Below, one piece after another: positions 8,306-18,297 of a stretch of DNA of 64,000 nt. The stretch is taken from NCBI RefSeq assembly GCF_007989085.1, contig NZ_BJVJ01000005.1, forward strand, positions 1 to 64,000. Direction: 5' to 3'. Every line of letters starts with the position of its first letter. Within the stretch, counting starts at the first letter, position 1. The DNA is from Pseudonocardia sulfidoxydans NBRC 16205. Its GTDB lineage: Bacteria; Actinomycetota; Actinomycetes; Mycobacteriales; Pseudonocardiaceae. The notes beneath the pieces are model-generated. The model saw only the letters and a list, made by a program, of their open reading frames with translations, ran no database searches and was not told the DNA's origin. A program made the translations under genes and the position numbers.

Positions 8306-9058
8306 TCAGGCGTCGACCGCCTCCATGACCTCGTCGCTCACGTCGAAGTTGGCGTACACGTTCTGGACCTCGTCGGAGTCCTCGAGCGCGTCGATCAGCC
8401 TGAAGACCTTCTTCGCGCCCTCGGCGTCGAGCTCGACCTGCATCGTCGGCAGGAACGTCGGGTCGGCCGAGTCGTAGTCGATACCCGCGTCGACCAGCGC
8501 CGTGCGGACGGCGACGAGGTCGGTGGCCTCGGAGACGACCTCGAAGGACTCCCCCAGGTCGTTCACCTCCTCGGCACCCGCGTCGAGCACCGCCAGCAGC
8601 ACGTCGTCCTCGGCGAGGCCGTTCTTCGGCACGATCACGACGCCCTTGCGGTTGAACAGGTACGCCACGGAGCCCGGGTCGGCCATCGCACCGCCGTTGC
8701 GGGTCATCGCCGTGCGCACCTCGGTGGCGGCGCGGTTGCGGTTGTCGGTGAGGCACTCGATCAGCAACGCGACACCGTTGGGGCCGTAGCCCTCGTAGGT
8801 GATGTTCTGGTAGTCGGCGCCCCCGGCGTCGGCGCCCGAACCCCGCTTGACGGCGCGGTCGATGTTGTCGTTGGGGACCGAGCTCTTCTTCGCCTTCTGG
8901 ATCGCGTCGAACAGCGTCGGGTTGCCGTCGGGGTCACCGCCACCGGTGCGCGCCGCGACCTCGATGTTCTTGATCAGCTTGGCGAACATCTTGCCCCGGC
9001 GGGCATCGATGACGGCCTTCTTGTGCTTGGTCGTCGCCCATTTGGAGTGGCCACTCAT
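8306..9058 (-). CDS. yebC: YebC/PmpR family translation/transcription factor
   Basis: 250 residues, full length. It begins with the hallmark [22 protein letters not shown] and continues with [23 protein letters not shown] and [13 protein letters not shown], all diagnostic of the family. Members were described as DNA-binding regulators and, more recently, as factors easing ribosome stalling. In many actinobacteria it lies beside pdxT, as here (112 bp downstream of pdxT, same strand). Start and identity are secure. Confidence 0.97.
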   Translation of the reverse strand: MSGHSKWATTKHKKAVIDARRGKMFAKLIKNIEVAARTGGGDPDGNPTLFDAIQKAKKSSVPNDNIDRAVKRGSGADAGGADYQNITYEGYGPNGVALLIECLTDNRNRAATEVRTAMTRNGGAMADPGSVAYLFNRKGVVIVPKNGLAEDDVLLAVLDAGAEEVNDLGESFEVVSEATDLVAVRTALVDAGIDYDSADPTFLPTMQVELDAEGAKKVFRLIDALEDSDEVQNVYANFDVSDEVMEAVDA

Positions 9059-9170
9059 CGGCTGTCGCTTCCTTCCCGCTGCTCACGTGCGGCACACCTC
9101 GGCAACCGGGCCGGGCCCCACGGGAGCCGCGCAGCCGGGAACAGACCGAACCTGCCGGAACCGTTCGATC

Positions 9171-9812
9171 CTACCGGCGGGCCGCGACGGCCTCGCGCAC
9201 CATGTCGCAGAACAGGGCGTGGACCCGGGTGTCGCCGGTCAGCTCCGGGTGGAACGCCGTCGCGAGGACCGTGCCCTGACGCACCGCCACCACCCGGCCC
9301 GCCGCCTCCCCGGCATCCTGCCCGGCGCTGGTGACGGGCGGGACCGAGGCGAGGATCTCGACGTCGGCACCGACCTTCTCCACCCACGGCGCCCGGATGA
9401 ACACGGCACGCACCGGGGCGCCCTCGACGCCGTCGAAGTCGAGATCGGTCTCGAACGAGTCGACCTGGCGGCCGAACGCGTTGCGGCGCACCACGACGTC
9501 GAGCCCACCGAGCTGCTGCTGGTCGGGGCGCCCGTCCAGCACCTCAGAGGCCAGCAGGATCATGCCCGCGCACGAGCCGTAGGCGGGCATGCCGTCGCCG
9601 ATGCGGGCGCGCAGCGGCTCGAGCAGCTCGAACACCCCGAGCAGGTTGCTCATCGTAGTCGACTCCCCGCCGGGGATGACGAGCCCGTCGACGGCGGCCA
9701 GCTCGGCGGCCCGGCGCACCGGGCGCGCCTCCGCGCCGCAGCCGGACAGCGCGGACAGGTGTTCACGGACGTCGCCCTGCAGGGCGAGGACTCCGACGAC
9801 GGGGGCGTTCAC
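9171..9812 (-). CDS. pdxT: Pyridoxal 5'-phosphate synthase glutaminase subunit PdxT
   Basis: 213-residue class I glutamine amidotransferase that makes ammonia from glutamine and channels it to PdxS for vitamin B6 synthesis. It has the GGEST oxyanion region ([13 protein letters not shown]), the nucleophile cysteine in [10 protein letters not shown], and the catalytic His-Glu pair in FHPELTGD. The GTG start at 9812 gives the family N-terminus [13 protein letters not shown]. Unusually, pdxS is not adjacent: it lies about 7 kb upstream at 16773-17705. pdxT now follows the malic enzyme gene by 43 bp and may be cotranscribed with it. Confidence 0.96.
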   Translation of the reverse strand: MNAPVVGVLALQGDVREHLSALSGCGAEARPVRRAAELAAVDGLVIPGGESTTMSNLLGVFELLEPLRARIGDGMPAYGSCAGMILLASEVLDGRPDQQQLGGLDVVVRRNAFGRQVDSFETDLDFDGVEGAPVRAVFIRAPWVEKVGADVEILASVPPVTSAGQDAGEAAGRVVAVRQGTVLATAFHPELTGDTRVHALFCDMVREAVAARR

Positions 9813-9855
9813 AGGCGTCCAGGATAGTCGTCGTGATCGAGGTGGAGCGGCACCC

Positions 9856-11268
<1,413 letters not shown>

Positions 11269-11397
11269 GGCCGAGGACCCTACTCCCGGGCGGAATACCG
11301 ATTCCGGGGTTGTGACGGACCCGGCACGGGTGTGGAATCGAGCACAGCCCGGCGCAACGGGGCGCCGCGCTCCACACCACCGGTGGAGGTGGTCGCG

Positions 11398-13545
11398 ATG
11401 GCCGGCAGAGCAGACAGCGGGCAACGTGCGGGGACCGGTCGGGCCCCCGCCGTCACCGATCCCGCCCACGTGCGCAACGTGGTCCTCGTCGGACCCAGCG
11501 GAGCAGGGAAGACGACGCTCGTCGAGGCCCTGCTGGCCCACACCGGCGTCATCCCCCGGCAGGGCACCGTCCTCGACGGGACGACCGTCTGCGACCACGA
11601 CCCGGCCGCCGTCCGGCAGCAGCGCTCCGTCGCCCTGTCCGTCGCCCCCTTCGTCCACGGTGAGACGAAGATCAACCTGATCGACACCCCCGGGTACGGC
11701 GACTTCGTCGGCGAGCTGCGCGCCGGGCTGCGCGCCGCCGACGCCGCCCTCTTCGTCATCCCCGCGTCGGAGGGCCACGAGGGCGCGGTCGACCCCGCGA
11801 CGGTCGCGCAGTGGGAGGAGTGCGCCGAGGTCGGGATGCCGCGCGCGGTCGTCGTCGCCCGGTGCGACCACGCCCGCGCCTCCCTGGAGGCGACGATCGA
11901 CGCCTGCCGCGACGCGTTCGGTGCCGGCGTCGCCCCCCTCTACCTGCCGATCCGGTCCGCCGACGGCGGGCTCGCCGACCTCTACGGGCTGCTCTCCCAG
12001 ACCCCGGAGGGCGCCGCACCCGACGGTGCCGACGACGCCCGCGGCGAGCTCATCGAGGGCATCATCGAGCAGTCCGAGGACGAGTCGCTCATGGAGCGCT
12101 ACCTCGGCGGCGAGGACATCGAGGTCGCCACGCTGACCGACGACCTCGAGACGGCCGTCGCACGCGGTTCGTTCCATCCCGTCGTCCCCGTCTGCGCGTC
12201 CAGCGGCATCGGGCTCGACGCACTGCTCGAGGTCGTCGTCGGGGGCTTCCCGTCGCCGCTGGAGCACCCGCTCCCCCGGGTGTCGGGTGTCGACGGCAGC
12301 TCCCACGACGTACTGGCCGCCGACCCCGCCGGGCCGCTGGCCGCCGAGGTCGTGCGCACCTCCGCCGACGCCTACGTCGGCCGGGTCTCGCTGGTCCGCG
12401 TCTTCTCCGGCACCCTGCGCCCCGATGCCACCGTGCACGTCAGCGGGCACATCCCGGTCCAGCGCACCCCGTCCGACGACGGCGTCCCCGGTGAGATCGC
12501 CGACGACAACGGCCACGACGCCGACGAACGCCTCGCCCACGTCTACTCACCGCTCGGCGCGACGCTGCGCGAGGTCGACGCCTGCATCGCCGGGGACATC
12601 TGCGCACTCACCAAGCTCGGGTCCGCCGAGACCGGCGACACCGTCTCCGCCGCCGACCACCCGCTGCTGCTGCAGGCCTGGGACCTGCCCGACCCGCTGC
12701 TGCCCGTCGCGGTGGTCGCCCACTCGCGCGGCGACGAGGACGCGCTGATCAAGACACTGTCCAAGATCGTCGCCGCCGACCCGACCCTGCGCCTGGAACG
12801 CAACTCCGAGACCCACCAGACCGTGCTGTGGTGCATGGGCGAGGCGCACGCCGACGTCGTGCTGTCGCGGCTGCGCGCCGGTGGCGCCGAGGTCGACACC
12901 GAACCCGTCCGCGTCCCCATGCGGGTGTCGTTGGCGCGCAAGGGAAAGGTCACCGGGCGGCACGTCAAGCAGTCGGGCGGGCACGGCCAGTACGCCGTGT
13001 GCCACGTCGAGTTCGAACCCATGCCGCGCGGCAGCGGGTTCGTGTTCGCGTCCAAGGTCGTCGGCGGCTCGGTCCCGACGCAGTTCGTGCCGAGCGTCGA
13101 GAAGGGCATCCGCGCCCAGCTCGAACGGGGGCTCACCGCCGGCGGCGAGACCTCCTACCCGGTGCTCGACGTCAAGGCCACGCTCGTCGACGGCAAGGCG
13201 CACAGTGTCGACTCGTCCGACGCCGCGTTCCAGACCGCCGGCGGGCTCGCGCTGCGCGAGGCCGCCGAGGTGTGCGGCACCGTCCTGCTCGAACCGCTCG
13301 ACGAGGTGCGCATCCGCATCCCCGACGAGCACCTCGGCTCGGTGCTGGGCGACCTCTCCTCACGACGCGGACGCGTCCTGGGCACCGAGGTCGCGGGCAC
13401 CGGCCGCACCCTGGTGGTCGCCGAGATCCCGGCGGTGGAACTGCTGCGCTACGCCGTCGACCTGCGGGCCACCACGTCCGGCACGGCGACGTTCACCCGC
13501 ACCTTCGCCCGCTACGACGCCGCCCCGGCCTCGGTGGGCACCTGA
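11398..13545 (+). CDS. fusA2: Elongation factor G-like protein EF-G2
   Basis: 715-residue translational GTPase paralogue. The P-loop GPSGAGKTTL and switch II DTPGYGDF are intact. The G4 specificity motif, normally NKxD, reads ARCD (about 153-156), an unusual loss of both Asn and Lys. Domains II-V follow, including RIRIPDEHLGSVLGDLSSRRG in domain V. Actinobacterial EF-G2 proteins are not the main translocase; some bind ribosomes with no translocation activity. The ATG at 11398 is preceded by GGTGGAGGT. Its 3' end meets convergent azlD, separated by a perfect palindrome. Confidence 0.92.
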   Translation: MAGRADSGQRAGTGRAPAVTDPAHVRNVVLVGPSGAGKTTLVEALLAHTGVIPRQGTVLDGTTVCDHDPAAVRQQRSVALSVAPFVHGETKINLIDTPGYGDFVGELRAGLRAADAALFVIPASEGHEGAVDPATVAQWEECAEVGMPRAVVVARCDHARASLEATIDACRDAFGAGVAPLYLPIRSADGGLADLYGLLSQTPEGAAPDGADDARGELIEGIIEQSEDESLMERYLGGEDIEVATLTDDLETAVARGSFHPVVPVCASSGIGLDALLEVVVGGFPSPLEHPLPRVSGVDGSSHDVLAADPAGPLAAEVVRTSADAYVGRVSLVRVFSGTLRPDATVHVSGHIPVQRTPSDDGVPGEIADDNGHDADERLAHVYSPLGATLREVDACIAGDICALTKLGSAETGDTVSAADHPLLLQAWDLPDPLLPVAVVAHSRGDEDALIKTLSKIVAADPTLRLERNSETHQTVLWCMGEAHADVVLSRLRAGGAEVDTEPVRVPMRVSLARKGKVTGRHVKQSGGHGQYAVCHVEFEPMPRGSGFVFASKVVGGSVPTQFVPSVEKGIRAQLERGLTAGGETSYPVLDVKATLVDGKAHSVDSSDAAFQTAGGLALREAAEVCGTVLLEPLDEVRIRIPDEHLGSVLGDLSSRRGRVLGTEVAGTGRTLVVAEIPAVELLRYAVDLRATTSGTATFTRTFARYDAAPASVGT

Positions 13546-13556
13546 CCCCTGTGAGT

Positions 13557-13584
13557 GGCAATAGTCGCTATAGCGACTATTGCC
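13557..13584. terminator. 28-bp perfect palindrome between convergent genes
   Basis: GGCAATAGTCGCTA followed immediately by its exact reverse complement (14+14, no loop spacer). It lies 11 bp after the EF-G2 stop and 16 bp from the azlD stop, so it can serve as a bidirectional terminator. The core is shared with the palindrome at 55591-55632, marking it as a repeat family. Neither copy has a U tract. Confidence 0.72.
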
Positions 13585-13600
13585 AGTCACGAGGTCGGGG

Positions 13601-13909
13601 TCACGGGATCCCGAGCAGTCGAAGCCCGGCCGTCGTCCCCGCGGCCAGCAGCACGACCAGCACGAACGGCACCTTGAGCAACGCCGACAGTGCTCCGACC
13701 GCGACCCCGGCCGGGCGCGCCCAGCCCGTGAACCCGCCCCCCTCGGTGAGCGCGGCCGTCGCGGCGAGGGCCACGAGCAACGCCGTGGCGCCCAGGTCGA
13801 GCAACCGCTGCACCCGCTCCGGCACCTCGACGCGCCCGCGCAGCAACAGTCCCGAGAGCCTCATCAGATAGGTGCCGACCCCCAGCACCAGCACCGCCGT
13901 CCAGGTCAC
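13601..13909 (-). CDS. azlD: AzlD-family branched-chain amino acid export subunit
   Basis: 102 residues with about three or four hydrophobic helices (TWTAVLVLGVGTYLMRLSG, ALLVALAATAAL, FVLVVLLAAGTTAGL), the size and layout of AzlD. It pairs with AzlC to export branched-chain amino acids or analogues. The GTG start at 13909 overlaps the azlC stop in a GTGA arrangement, showing translational coupling. Confidence 0.9.
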   Translation of the reverse strand: MTWTAVLVLGVGTYLMRLSGLLLRGRVEVPERVQRLLDLGATALLVALAATAALTEGGGFTGWARPAGVAVGALSALLKVPFVLVVLLAAGTTAGLRLLGIP

Positions 13910-14634
13910 GACGCCACCTTCGTCCCCGGCGCGCTCTTCGTCACCGGCGCGCCACCCGCCAGGGCCAGACCCGCGAGCCCTGCCAGGACCGGCAGTCCCG
14001 GCGGCAGGAACGGCGTCGCCACCAGGGCGACCGCCGCCGCACCGAGCCCGACCCGCCGCGCGTCGGCGGCGCGCAGGCCGGGCAGCAACAGCGCGAGCAA
14101 CGCCGCGGGGAAGGCGGAGTCGATCCCGAACGAGTTCGGGTCCGGCACCGCCGCACCCGCGACGGCGCCGACGATCGTGCCGACGTTCCACAGCATGAAG
14201 AACGAGATGCCGCAGGCCCAGAACGCGCGGCGGGCCCGCGGACCCGTTCCGCGCGCCCGGGAGAACGCGACCGCCTCGTCGATCAGGACGTGCGCGCCGA
14301 GAACCCGGCCCGGCGACCGGTCGGCGACGACGGGTGCCATCGCGAGCCCGAACGGGATGTGCCGCGCGTTGAGCAGCAGCCCACCCACCACCGCGGCGAG
14401 CACTCCCCCACCTGCGGCGACGACCGCGACCACGAGGAACTGCGACCCGCCCGCGAACACGATCAACGACATGCCGGCGACGATCGGCAACGGGATGCCC
14501 GCCGCGGCCGCCAGCGCGCCGAACGACGCCCCGACCACGCCAAGGGCGGCCGCGAGGGCGAGGACGTCGCGCAGGTCGGCGCGCGACCCGTCGGTCGAGC
14601 CCTCCGGCGTGGGTGTTCGACGAAACGAACGCAT
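13906..14634 (-). CDS. azlC: AzlC-family branched-chain amino acid exporter subunit
   Basis: 242 residues and multi-spanning. The AzlC signature region is clear: SLIVFAGGSQFLVVAV, then LLLNARHIPFGLAMAPVV and AHVLIDEAVAFS. It forms a two-component permease with AzlD in the inner membrane. The ATG at 14634 has GTAGGAC upstream, and that ribosome-binding site lies inside an inverted repeat (14635-14654). It is divergent from an XRE-cupin regulator that probably controls it. Confidence 0.93.
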   Translation of the reverse strand: MRSFRRTPTPEGSTDGSRADLRDVLALAAALGVVGASFGALAAAAGIPLPIVAGMSLIVFAGGSQFLVVAVVAAGGGVLAAVVGGLLLNARHIPFGLAMAPVVADRSPGRVLGAHVLIDEAVAFSRARGTGPRARRAFWACGISFFMLWNVGTIVGAVAGAAVPDPNSFGIDSAFPAALLALLLPGLRAADARRVGLGAAAVALVATPFLPPGLPVLAGLAGLALAGGAPVTKSAPGTKVAS

Positions 14635-14688
14635 GGTGTCCTACACTGAACACCTCGCCCGTGTTCGTCAAGTCGAACGAGGAGACCG
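14635..14688. promoter_or_regulatory. Divergent azlC / XRE-cupin control region
   Basis: This 54-bp gap holds two inverted repeats: GGTGT-n10-ACACC (14635-14654) and GTTCG-n6-CGAAC (14663-14678). GTGTTCG also occurs inside the 5' end of azlC at about 14613. These are candidate binding sites for the adjacent XRE-cupin regulator. The plus-strand gene has GAGGAG just before its GTG. Confidence 0.55.
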
Positions 14689-15276
14689 GTGGAGCGAACG
14701 CACGACGCGCCGACCGTCGACGCACCCGAAGGCCCACCCCTGCGCGCCATCGCCGACGCCGTCCGCCGCGAACGCACCCGACGCGAACTCTCCCTCGGCG
14801 AGCTCGCCCGCCGCGCAGGACTGTCGAAATCCACGCTGTCGCAGGTCGAGAGCGGCGCCGGCAACCCCAGCGTCGAGACGCTGTGGGCACTGGCCGTCGC
14901 CCTCGGCGTCCCGTTCGCCCGGCTCGTCGAGACCCCCGCGCAACCCGTCCGCGTCGTCCGCTCCGGACACGCCGCCCCGCTGACCTCCGAGTCGGCCCCC
15001 TTCACCAGCGCACTGCTGTCGGCCTGCCCACCCGGCGCGCGACGCGACCTGCACCTCGTCACCGGCGAACCCGGCGCCGCCCGGGAGGCCCACGCCCACA
15101 ACCCCGGCACCGTCGAACACATGCTCGTCACCGCGGGCTGCTGGGTCGCGGGACCCGAGGGCGAGCAGGTCGAGCTCCACCCCGGCGACTACGCCTGCTT
15201 CCCCGGCGACCGCCCCCACACCTACACCGCCCTCGTCCCGGGCAGCGCCGCGATGCTGGTGATGGAGTACAGCTGA
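14689..15276 (+). CDS. XRE-family transcriptional regulator with C-terminal cupin domain
   Basis: 195 residues. The N-terminal helix-turn-helix (about 18-75) contains ELSLGELARRAGLSKSTLSQ and VESGAGNPSVETLWALA, a textbook XRE motif. The cupin domain (about 110-190) contains HAHNPGTVEHMLVTAG and HPGDYACFPGDRPHTY, whose histidines could bind a metal or small ligand. Such proteins commonly repress adjacent amino-acid exporters, and this one is divergent from azlCD. The GTG start at 14689 has a strong GAGGAG. Confidence 0.93.
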   Translation: MERTHDAPTVDAPEGPPLRAIADAVRRERTRRELSLGELARRAGLSKSTLSQVESGAGNPSVETLWALAVALGVPFARLVETPAQPVRVVRSGHAAPLTSESAPFTSALLSACPPGARRDLHLVTGEPGAAREAHAHNPGTVEHMLVTAGCWVAGPEGEQVELHPGDYACFPGDRPHTYTALVPGSAAMLVMEYS

Positions 15277-15306
15277 CGCCAGGTGGCTACGTCCCGATGA
15301 TCCGTC

Positions 15307-15360
15307 GCGCGCAACCTCACTGCTCCTGCAGCGACCGAAACCAGCAGTGAGGTTGCGCGC
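15307..15360. repeat. AACCTCAC-family perfect hairpin, copy 1
   Basis: An 18-bp stem (GCGCGCAACCTCACTGCT at 15307-15324 and its exact complement at 15343-15360) with an 18-base loop, 30 bp after the XRE-cupin stop. A degraded copy with a 10-bp stem follows (15419-15428 with 15455-15464). Plausibly a terminator and a member of a dispersed palindromic family. Confidence 0.75.
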
Positions 15361-15500
15361 AGAACGTTCGTCCTTGCTGCCCGGCGGGGGCCGGGAGGTC
15401 GCGACCGGTTCGTGGCGCGCAACCTCACCGTCCGCGGGGCAGCCGAGAACAGCAGTGAGGTTGCGGCCGGCGCGCCCGTCCTCGGACGGAGACGACACGG

Positions 15501-15693
15501 GTCGCCGGTCGCACGTCGCCGGTCGCCGGTCGCCGGTCGCCGGTCGCGCGTCGCGGGCGCCGATCGCCGGTCGCGGTCGCGCGTCGCCGGTTGCGCGTCG
15601 CCGGTCGCCGGTCGCGCGTCGCCGGTCGCCGGTCGCGCGTCGCCGGTCGCACGTCGCCGGTCGCACGTCGCCGGTCGCCGCTCGCCGCTCGCG
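15501..15693. repeat. Heptamer tandem array (GTCGCCG/GTCGCGC/GTCGCAC)
   Basis: More than 20 near-contiguous copies of a 7-base unit GTCGCNN, where NN is mostly CG, GC or AC, with a short interruption near 15550-15580. Since seven is not a multiple of three, the array is read in all frames and is unlikely to be coding. It probably expands and contracts by replication slippage. Confidence 0.8.
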
Positions 15694-15743
15694 CGGCGCG
15701 GGCGCCGACCGCGCGCAACCTCACTGCTGCCACGGCGGCTGAA

Positions 15744-15793
15744 AGCAGCGCTGAGGTTGCGCCCGGATGGTCGGGCGCAACCTCAGCGCTGCT
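15744..15793. terminator. Strong hairpin terminator of the secreted repeat protein gene
   Basis: A perfect 21-bp stem (15744-15764 with 15773-15793) around the 8-base loop GGATGGTC, starting 11 bp past the stop of the minus-strand gene that ends at 15804. The stem contains the AACCTCA family core. The arm at 15713-15729 can also pair imperfectly with 15746-15762, giving alternative structures. Confidence 0.75.
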
Positions 15794-15803
15794 CAGCGGC
15801 GCG

Positions 15804-16481
15804 TCAGGAGACAGTGCCACCCGGGGCCGACGGGGCGGTGCCGGGCGTGGTGACCGGCGTCGTCGTGGGCGGCGCGACCGTGCCCGGCGTCGTGGGTGCA
15901 CCCGGCAGCGCGGGGGCCGTCGGCACGGGCGGGGTTCCGGGGGCGGCCGGGGTCGTCGGCGCGCAGGTCGTCACCGGAGGGGCCTGGGCCGCGCCGGTGT
16001 CGGCGGCCTGGTCGTCACCGGCGCCCTGGTCGGTGCTGCTCTGGTCGGCGTCCTGGTCGTCGGCATCCTGGTCGTCGGCATCCTGGTCATCCGAGGACTG
16101 GTCATCCGAGGACTGGTCATCCGAGGACTGGTCATCCGAGGACTGCTCATCCGAGGACTGGTCGTCGTCGCCGTCCTGGACACTCTGGTCGTCGCCGCCG
16201 GAGTCGTCGTCCCACGCGGTCGAGTCGTCGGCGTCCTCGTCGTCACCATCCTCGACGCCCCCGGCCTGCGGCGTGCCCACGAGCGGTGCCCCCGGCACGG
16301 CAGGTGCGGCGGGCGCACCGGGCGGCATGGTGATCAGTGGCACGAGGCCGGGCGCGGCAGGCGCCTGGGTACCGCACGAGACGGCGGGCGGGACCGGGTC
16401 CGTGGACGCCGCGAACGCCAGCGACCCGCCGAACAACGTCCCGGCGATCATGATGCCGCCGATGGTCACGTAACGCCTCAT
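15804..16481 (-). CDS. Secreted Asp/Ser-repeat protein of unknown function
   Basis: 225 residues. The N-terminal signal peptide (MRRYVTIGGIMIAGTLFGGSLAFAA) has a predicted cut after AFAA-type residues, followed by a Pro/Ala-rich stretch, a highly acidic repeat block (about 85-150) and a Pro/Thr-rich tail. The acidic block is built from five copies of QSSDD/QSSDE plus QDADD repeats, encoded by a 15-bp tandem repeat at 16086-16160. Only two or three cysteines are present. The composition suggests an extended, possibly cation-binding, secreted or wall-associated protein. I know no homologous function. A strong hairpin follows the gene. Confidence 0.8.
   Translation of the reverse strand: MRRYVTIGGIMIAGTLFGGSLAFAASTDPVPPAVSCGTQAPAAPGLVPLITMPPGAPAAPAVPGAPLVGTPQAGGVEDGDDEDADDSTAWDDDSGGDDQSVQDGDDDQSSDEQSSDDQSSDDQSSDDQSSDDQDADDQDADDQDADQSSTDQGAGDDQAADTGAAQAPPVTTCAPTTPAAPGTPPVPTAPALPGAPTTPGTVAPPTTTPVTTPGTAPSAPGGTVS
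16086..16160 (-). repeat. 15-bp in-frame tandem repeat (5 copies) encoding QSSDD
   Basis: Unit GTCATCCGAGGACTG at 16086, 16101, 16116 and 16131, with a one-base variant at 16146. The unit preserves the reading frame, so copy-number change alters only the length of the acidic repeat. Confidence 0.85.
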
Positions 16482-16718
16482 CAGGCTCCTCCCTCACTTC
16501 TGTCACAAGAACCACCGGGAGGTTAGAAGCACAGCGTGACCGCCGCGGGGCGTCGTCACCGGTACGTGGGGCCATCGACCGGGCCGGGATCGCACTCTGT
16601 GGTCGCTCGTCCTTCCGCGAGGCGCAGGTGGACCACAACGTCGTGACGGACGGTCACCGCGGGCACCGTGCGTCGCAGACAGAGCAGGTCGACCCGTTCG
16701 AGCGACAGCCCGGGAACG

Positions 16719-16752
16719 GGAACGGCCCCGCCGTGCGAGGCGGGGCCGTTCC
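16719..16752 (-). terminator. Hairpin terminator of pdxS
   Basis: A perfect 14-bp stem, GGAACGGCCCCGCC (16719-16732) with its complement (16739-16752), around the 6-base loop GTGCGA, 20 bp after the pdxS stop. GC-rich with no U tract, as is usual in this group. The remaining gap to 16482 (about 290 bp in total) shows no other feature. Confidence 0.78.
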
Positions 16753-16772
16753 GGTCCGTGCGGGCTATGAGA

Positions 16773-17705
16773 TCACCAGCCGCGGGCGGCGTAGCGCTGC
16801 TCGGCGGGAAGCTCCTCGAGGTTGATGCCGACCATGGCCTCACCCAGACCACGCGACACCTTGGCGATGACGTCGGGGTCGTCGTGGAACGTGGTGGCCT
16901 TGACGATCGCGGCGGCGCGCTGCGCCGGGTCGCCGGACTTGAAGATGCCGGAGCCGACGAACACGCCCTCGGCACCGAGCTGCATCATCATCGCCGCGTC
17001 GGCCGGGGTGGCGATGCCGCCCGCGGTGAACAGCACGACCGGCAGCTTGCCCGCGGCGGCGACCTCGCGGACCAGCTCGACCGGCGCCTGCAGCTCCTTG
17101 GCGGCGACGAACAGCTCGGTCTCGTCGAGGGTGCCGAGGCGGCGGATGTCGGAGCGGATCCGGCGCATGTGCCGGGTGGCCTCGACGACGTTGCCGGTGC
17201 CGGCCTCCCCCTTGGAGCGGATCATGGCCGAGCCCTCGGCGATGCGGCGCAGGGCCTCGCCCAGGTTGGTCGCGCCGCACACGAACGGCACGGTGAAGGC
17301 CCACTTGTCGATGTGGTGCGCCTCGTCGGCCGGGGTGAGGACCTCGGACTCGTCGACGTAGTCGACACCCAGGGACTGCAGCACCTGGGCCTCGACGAAG
17401 TGCCCGATGCGGGCCTTCGCCATGACCGGGATGCTGACCGCGGAGACAATGCCCTCGATCATGTCGGGGTCGCTCATGCGCGCGACGCCGCCCTGGGCGC
17501 GGATGTCGGCGGGGACGCGTTCGAGCGCCATGACCGCGACGGCGCCGGCGTCCTCGGCGATCTTCGCCTGCTCCGGCGTGACGACGTCCATGATCACGCC
17601 GCCCTTGAGCATCTCCGCCATCCCGCGCTTCACGCGCGCGGTGCCCTGCACGGCGTCGCTGGTCTCAGCGTTGGAATTCACGGGAACGGCCTGGTCGGAC
17701 GACAC
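16773..17705 (-). CDS. pdxS: Pyridoxal 5'-phosphate synthase lyase subunit PdxS
   Basis: 310 residues; the ribose-5-phosphate/glyceraldehyde-3-phosphate-condensing subunit that builds PLP using ammonia from PdxT. Highly conserved segments are [71 protein letters not shown] and [12 protein letters not shown]. The GTG start at 17705 has AGAAGGG seven bases upstream. Usually pdxT lies directly downstream; here a hairpin terminator and about 7 kb of other genes intervene. Identity is certain. Confidence 0.98.
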   Translation of the reverse strand: MSSDQAVPVNSNAETSDAVQGTARVKRGMAEMLKGGVIMDVVTPEQAKIAEDAGAVAVMALERVPADIRAQGGVARMSDPDMIEGIVSAVSIPVMAKARIGHFVEAQVLQSLGVDYVDESEVLTPADEAHHIDKWAFTVPFVCGATNLGEALRRIAEGSAMIRSKGEAGTGNVVEATRHMRRIRSDIRRLGTLDETELFVAAKELQAPVELVREVAAAGKLPVVLFTAGGIATPADAAMMMQLGAEGVFVGSGIFKSGDPAQRAAAIVKATTFHDDPDVIAKVSRGLGEAMVGINLEELPAEQRYAARGW

Positions 17706-17748
17706 GGTGGAACCCTTCTCGACGACAGAACGACGCTTCGATCCTACG

Positions 17749-18297
17749 TCAGTGAACGGGGTCACCCGGCGCCGCGGCAGTGGTGCTGTGGCCGACGTCG
17801 GGGTCGGCGATCTCGAAGTACTCGGGGACGGGCGCGGTGCCCGCGAGGTGCAGCCACCGGACGAGGCGCCGCGAGCGCAGCCCGAGGGTGTCGCGGACGG
17901 CGTCGTTGTGGACGCGCCGGGCCAGGACGACGAGCTGTTCGGCGTCGGTGAGCTCGGCGGCGGGGCCCGCGGGCAGGGCGCTGCGGTCGATCGCGGCGAG
18001 AGCTCTGGTGAGGGTGTTCTCGACGGTCTCGGCGCGGTCGTCGCCGGGTGGGGGCCGCAGGCCCGTGCGGGCGTCGAGGGCGGCGCGCAGCGCGGCAGCG
18101 GCGGGTCCGTGCAGCGCGGGCAGGGCGGCGACGGCTGCGGCGGCACGCCGGTCGAGGGCGTCGTGCAGGCCGTCGCGGGCGGCGTCGGTGCGGACGTGGA
18201 GCCGGTCGAGGCGGCGGGCGCGGCCGACGCAGGAGATCACGACGGCGGCGAGGACGATCACGCCGACGACGACGAGCAGCCAGGCCAGGACGGTCAT
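17749..18297 (-). CDS. Single-pass membrane protein downstream of pimA
   Basis: 182 residues. An N-terminal transmembrane helix ([23 protein letters not shown], about 3-25) is followed by a long Ala/Arg/Leu-rich helical cytoplasmic domain with no enzyme motif I recognise. Its ATG overlaps the pimA stop (ATGA), so it belongs to the phosphatidylinositol-mannoside operon. The mycobacterial cluster has a membrane protein at the same place, but I cannot claim homology. Role unknown. Confidence 0.85.
   Translation of the reverse strand: MTVLAWLLVVVGVIVLAAVVISCVGRARRLDRLHVRTDAARDGLHDALDRRAAAAVAALPALHGPAAAALRAALDARTGLRPPPGDDRAETVENTLTRALAAIDRSALPAGPAAELTDAEQLVVLARRVHNDAVRDTLGLRSRRLVRWLHLAGTAPVPEYFEIADPDVGHSTTAAAPGDPVH

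Larger units (their letters stand above)
15277..15803. other. Repeat-rich intergenic region, no credible gene
   Basis: These 527 bp separate the XRE-cupin gene from the secreted repeat protein. I see no gene: open frames here are artefacts of a 7-bp repeat. The region contains a perfect hairpin (15307-15360), a degraded copy (15415-15464), a GTCGCNN heptamer array (15501-15693) and a further hairpin set (15713-15793). All the hairpins share the AACCTCAC motif. Confidence 0.75.

Noticed and set aside
15501..15693. Possible CRISPR array
   Set aside because: The unit is 7 bp with no spacers and no cas genes; simple tandem repeat.
15412..16473. Plus and minus open frames through the heptamer array (peptides like RRATGD repeats)
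   Set aside because: A 7-bp repeat generates repeated peptides in all six frames; no start with a ribosome-binding site.
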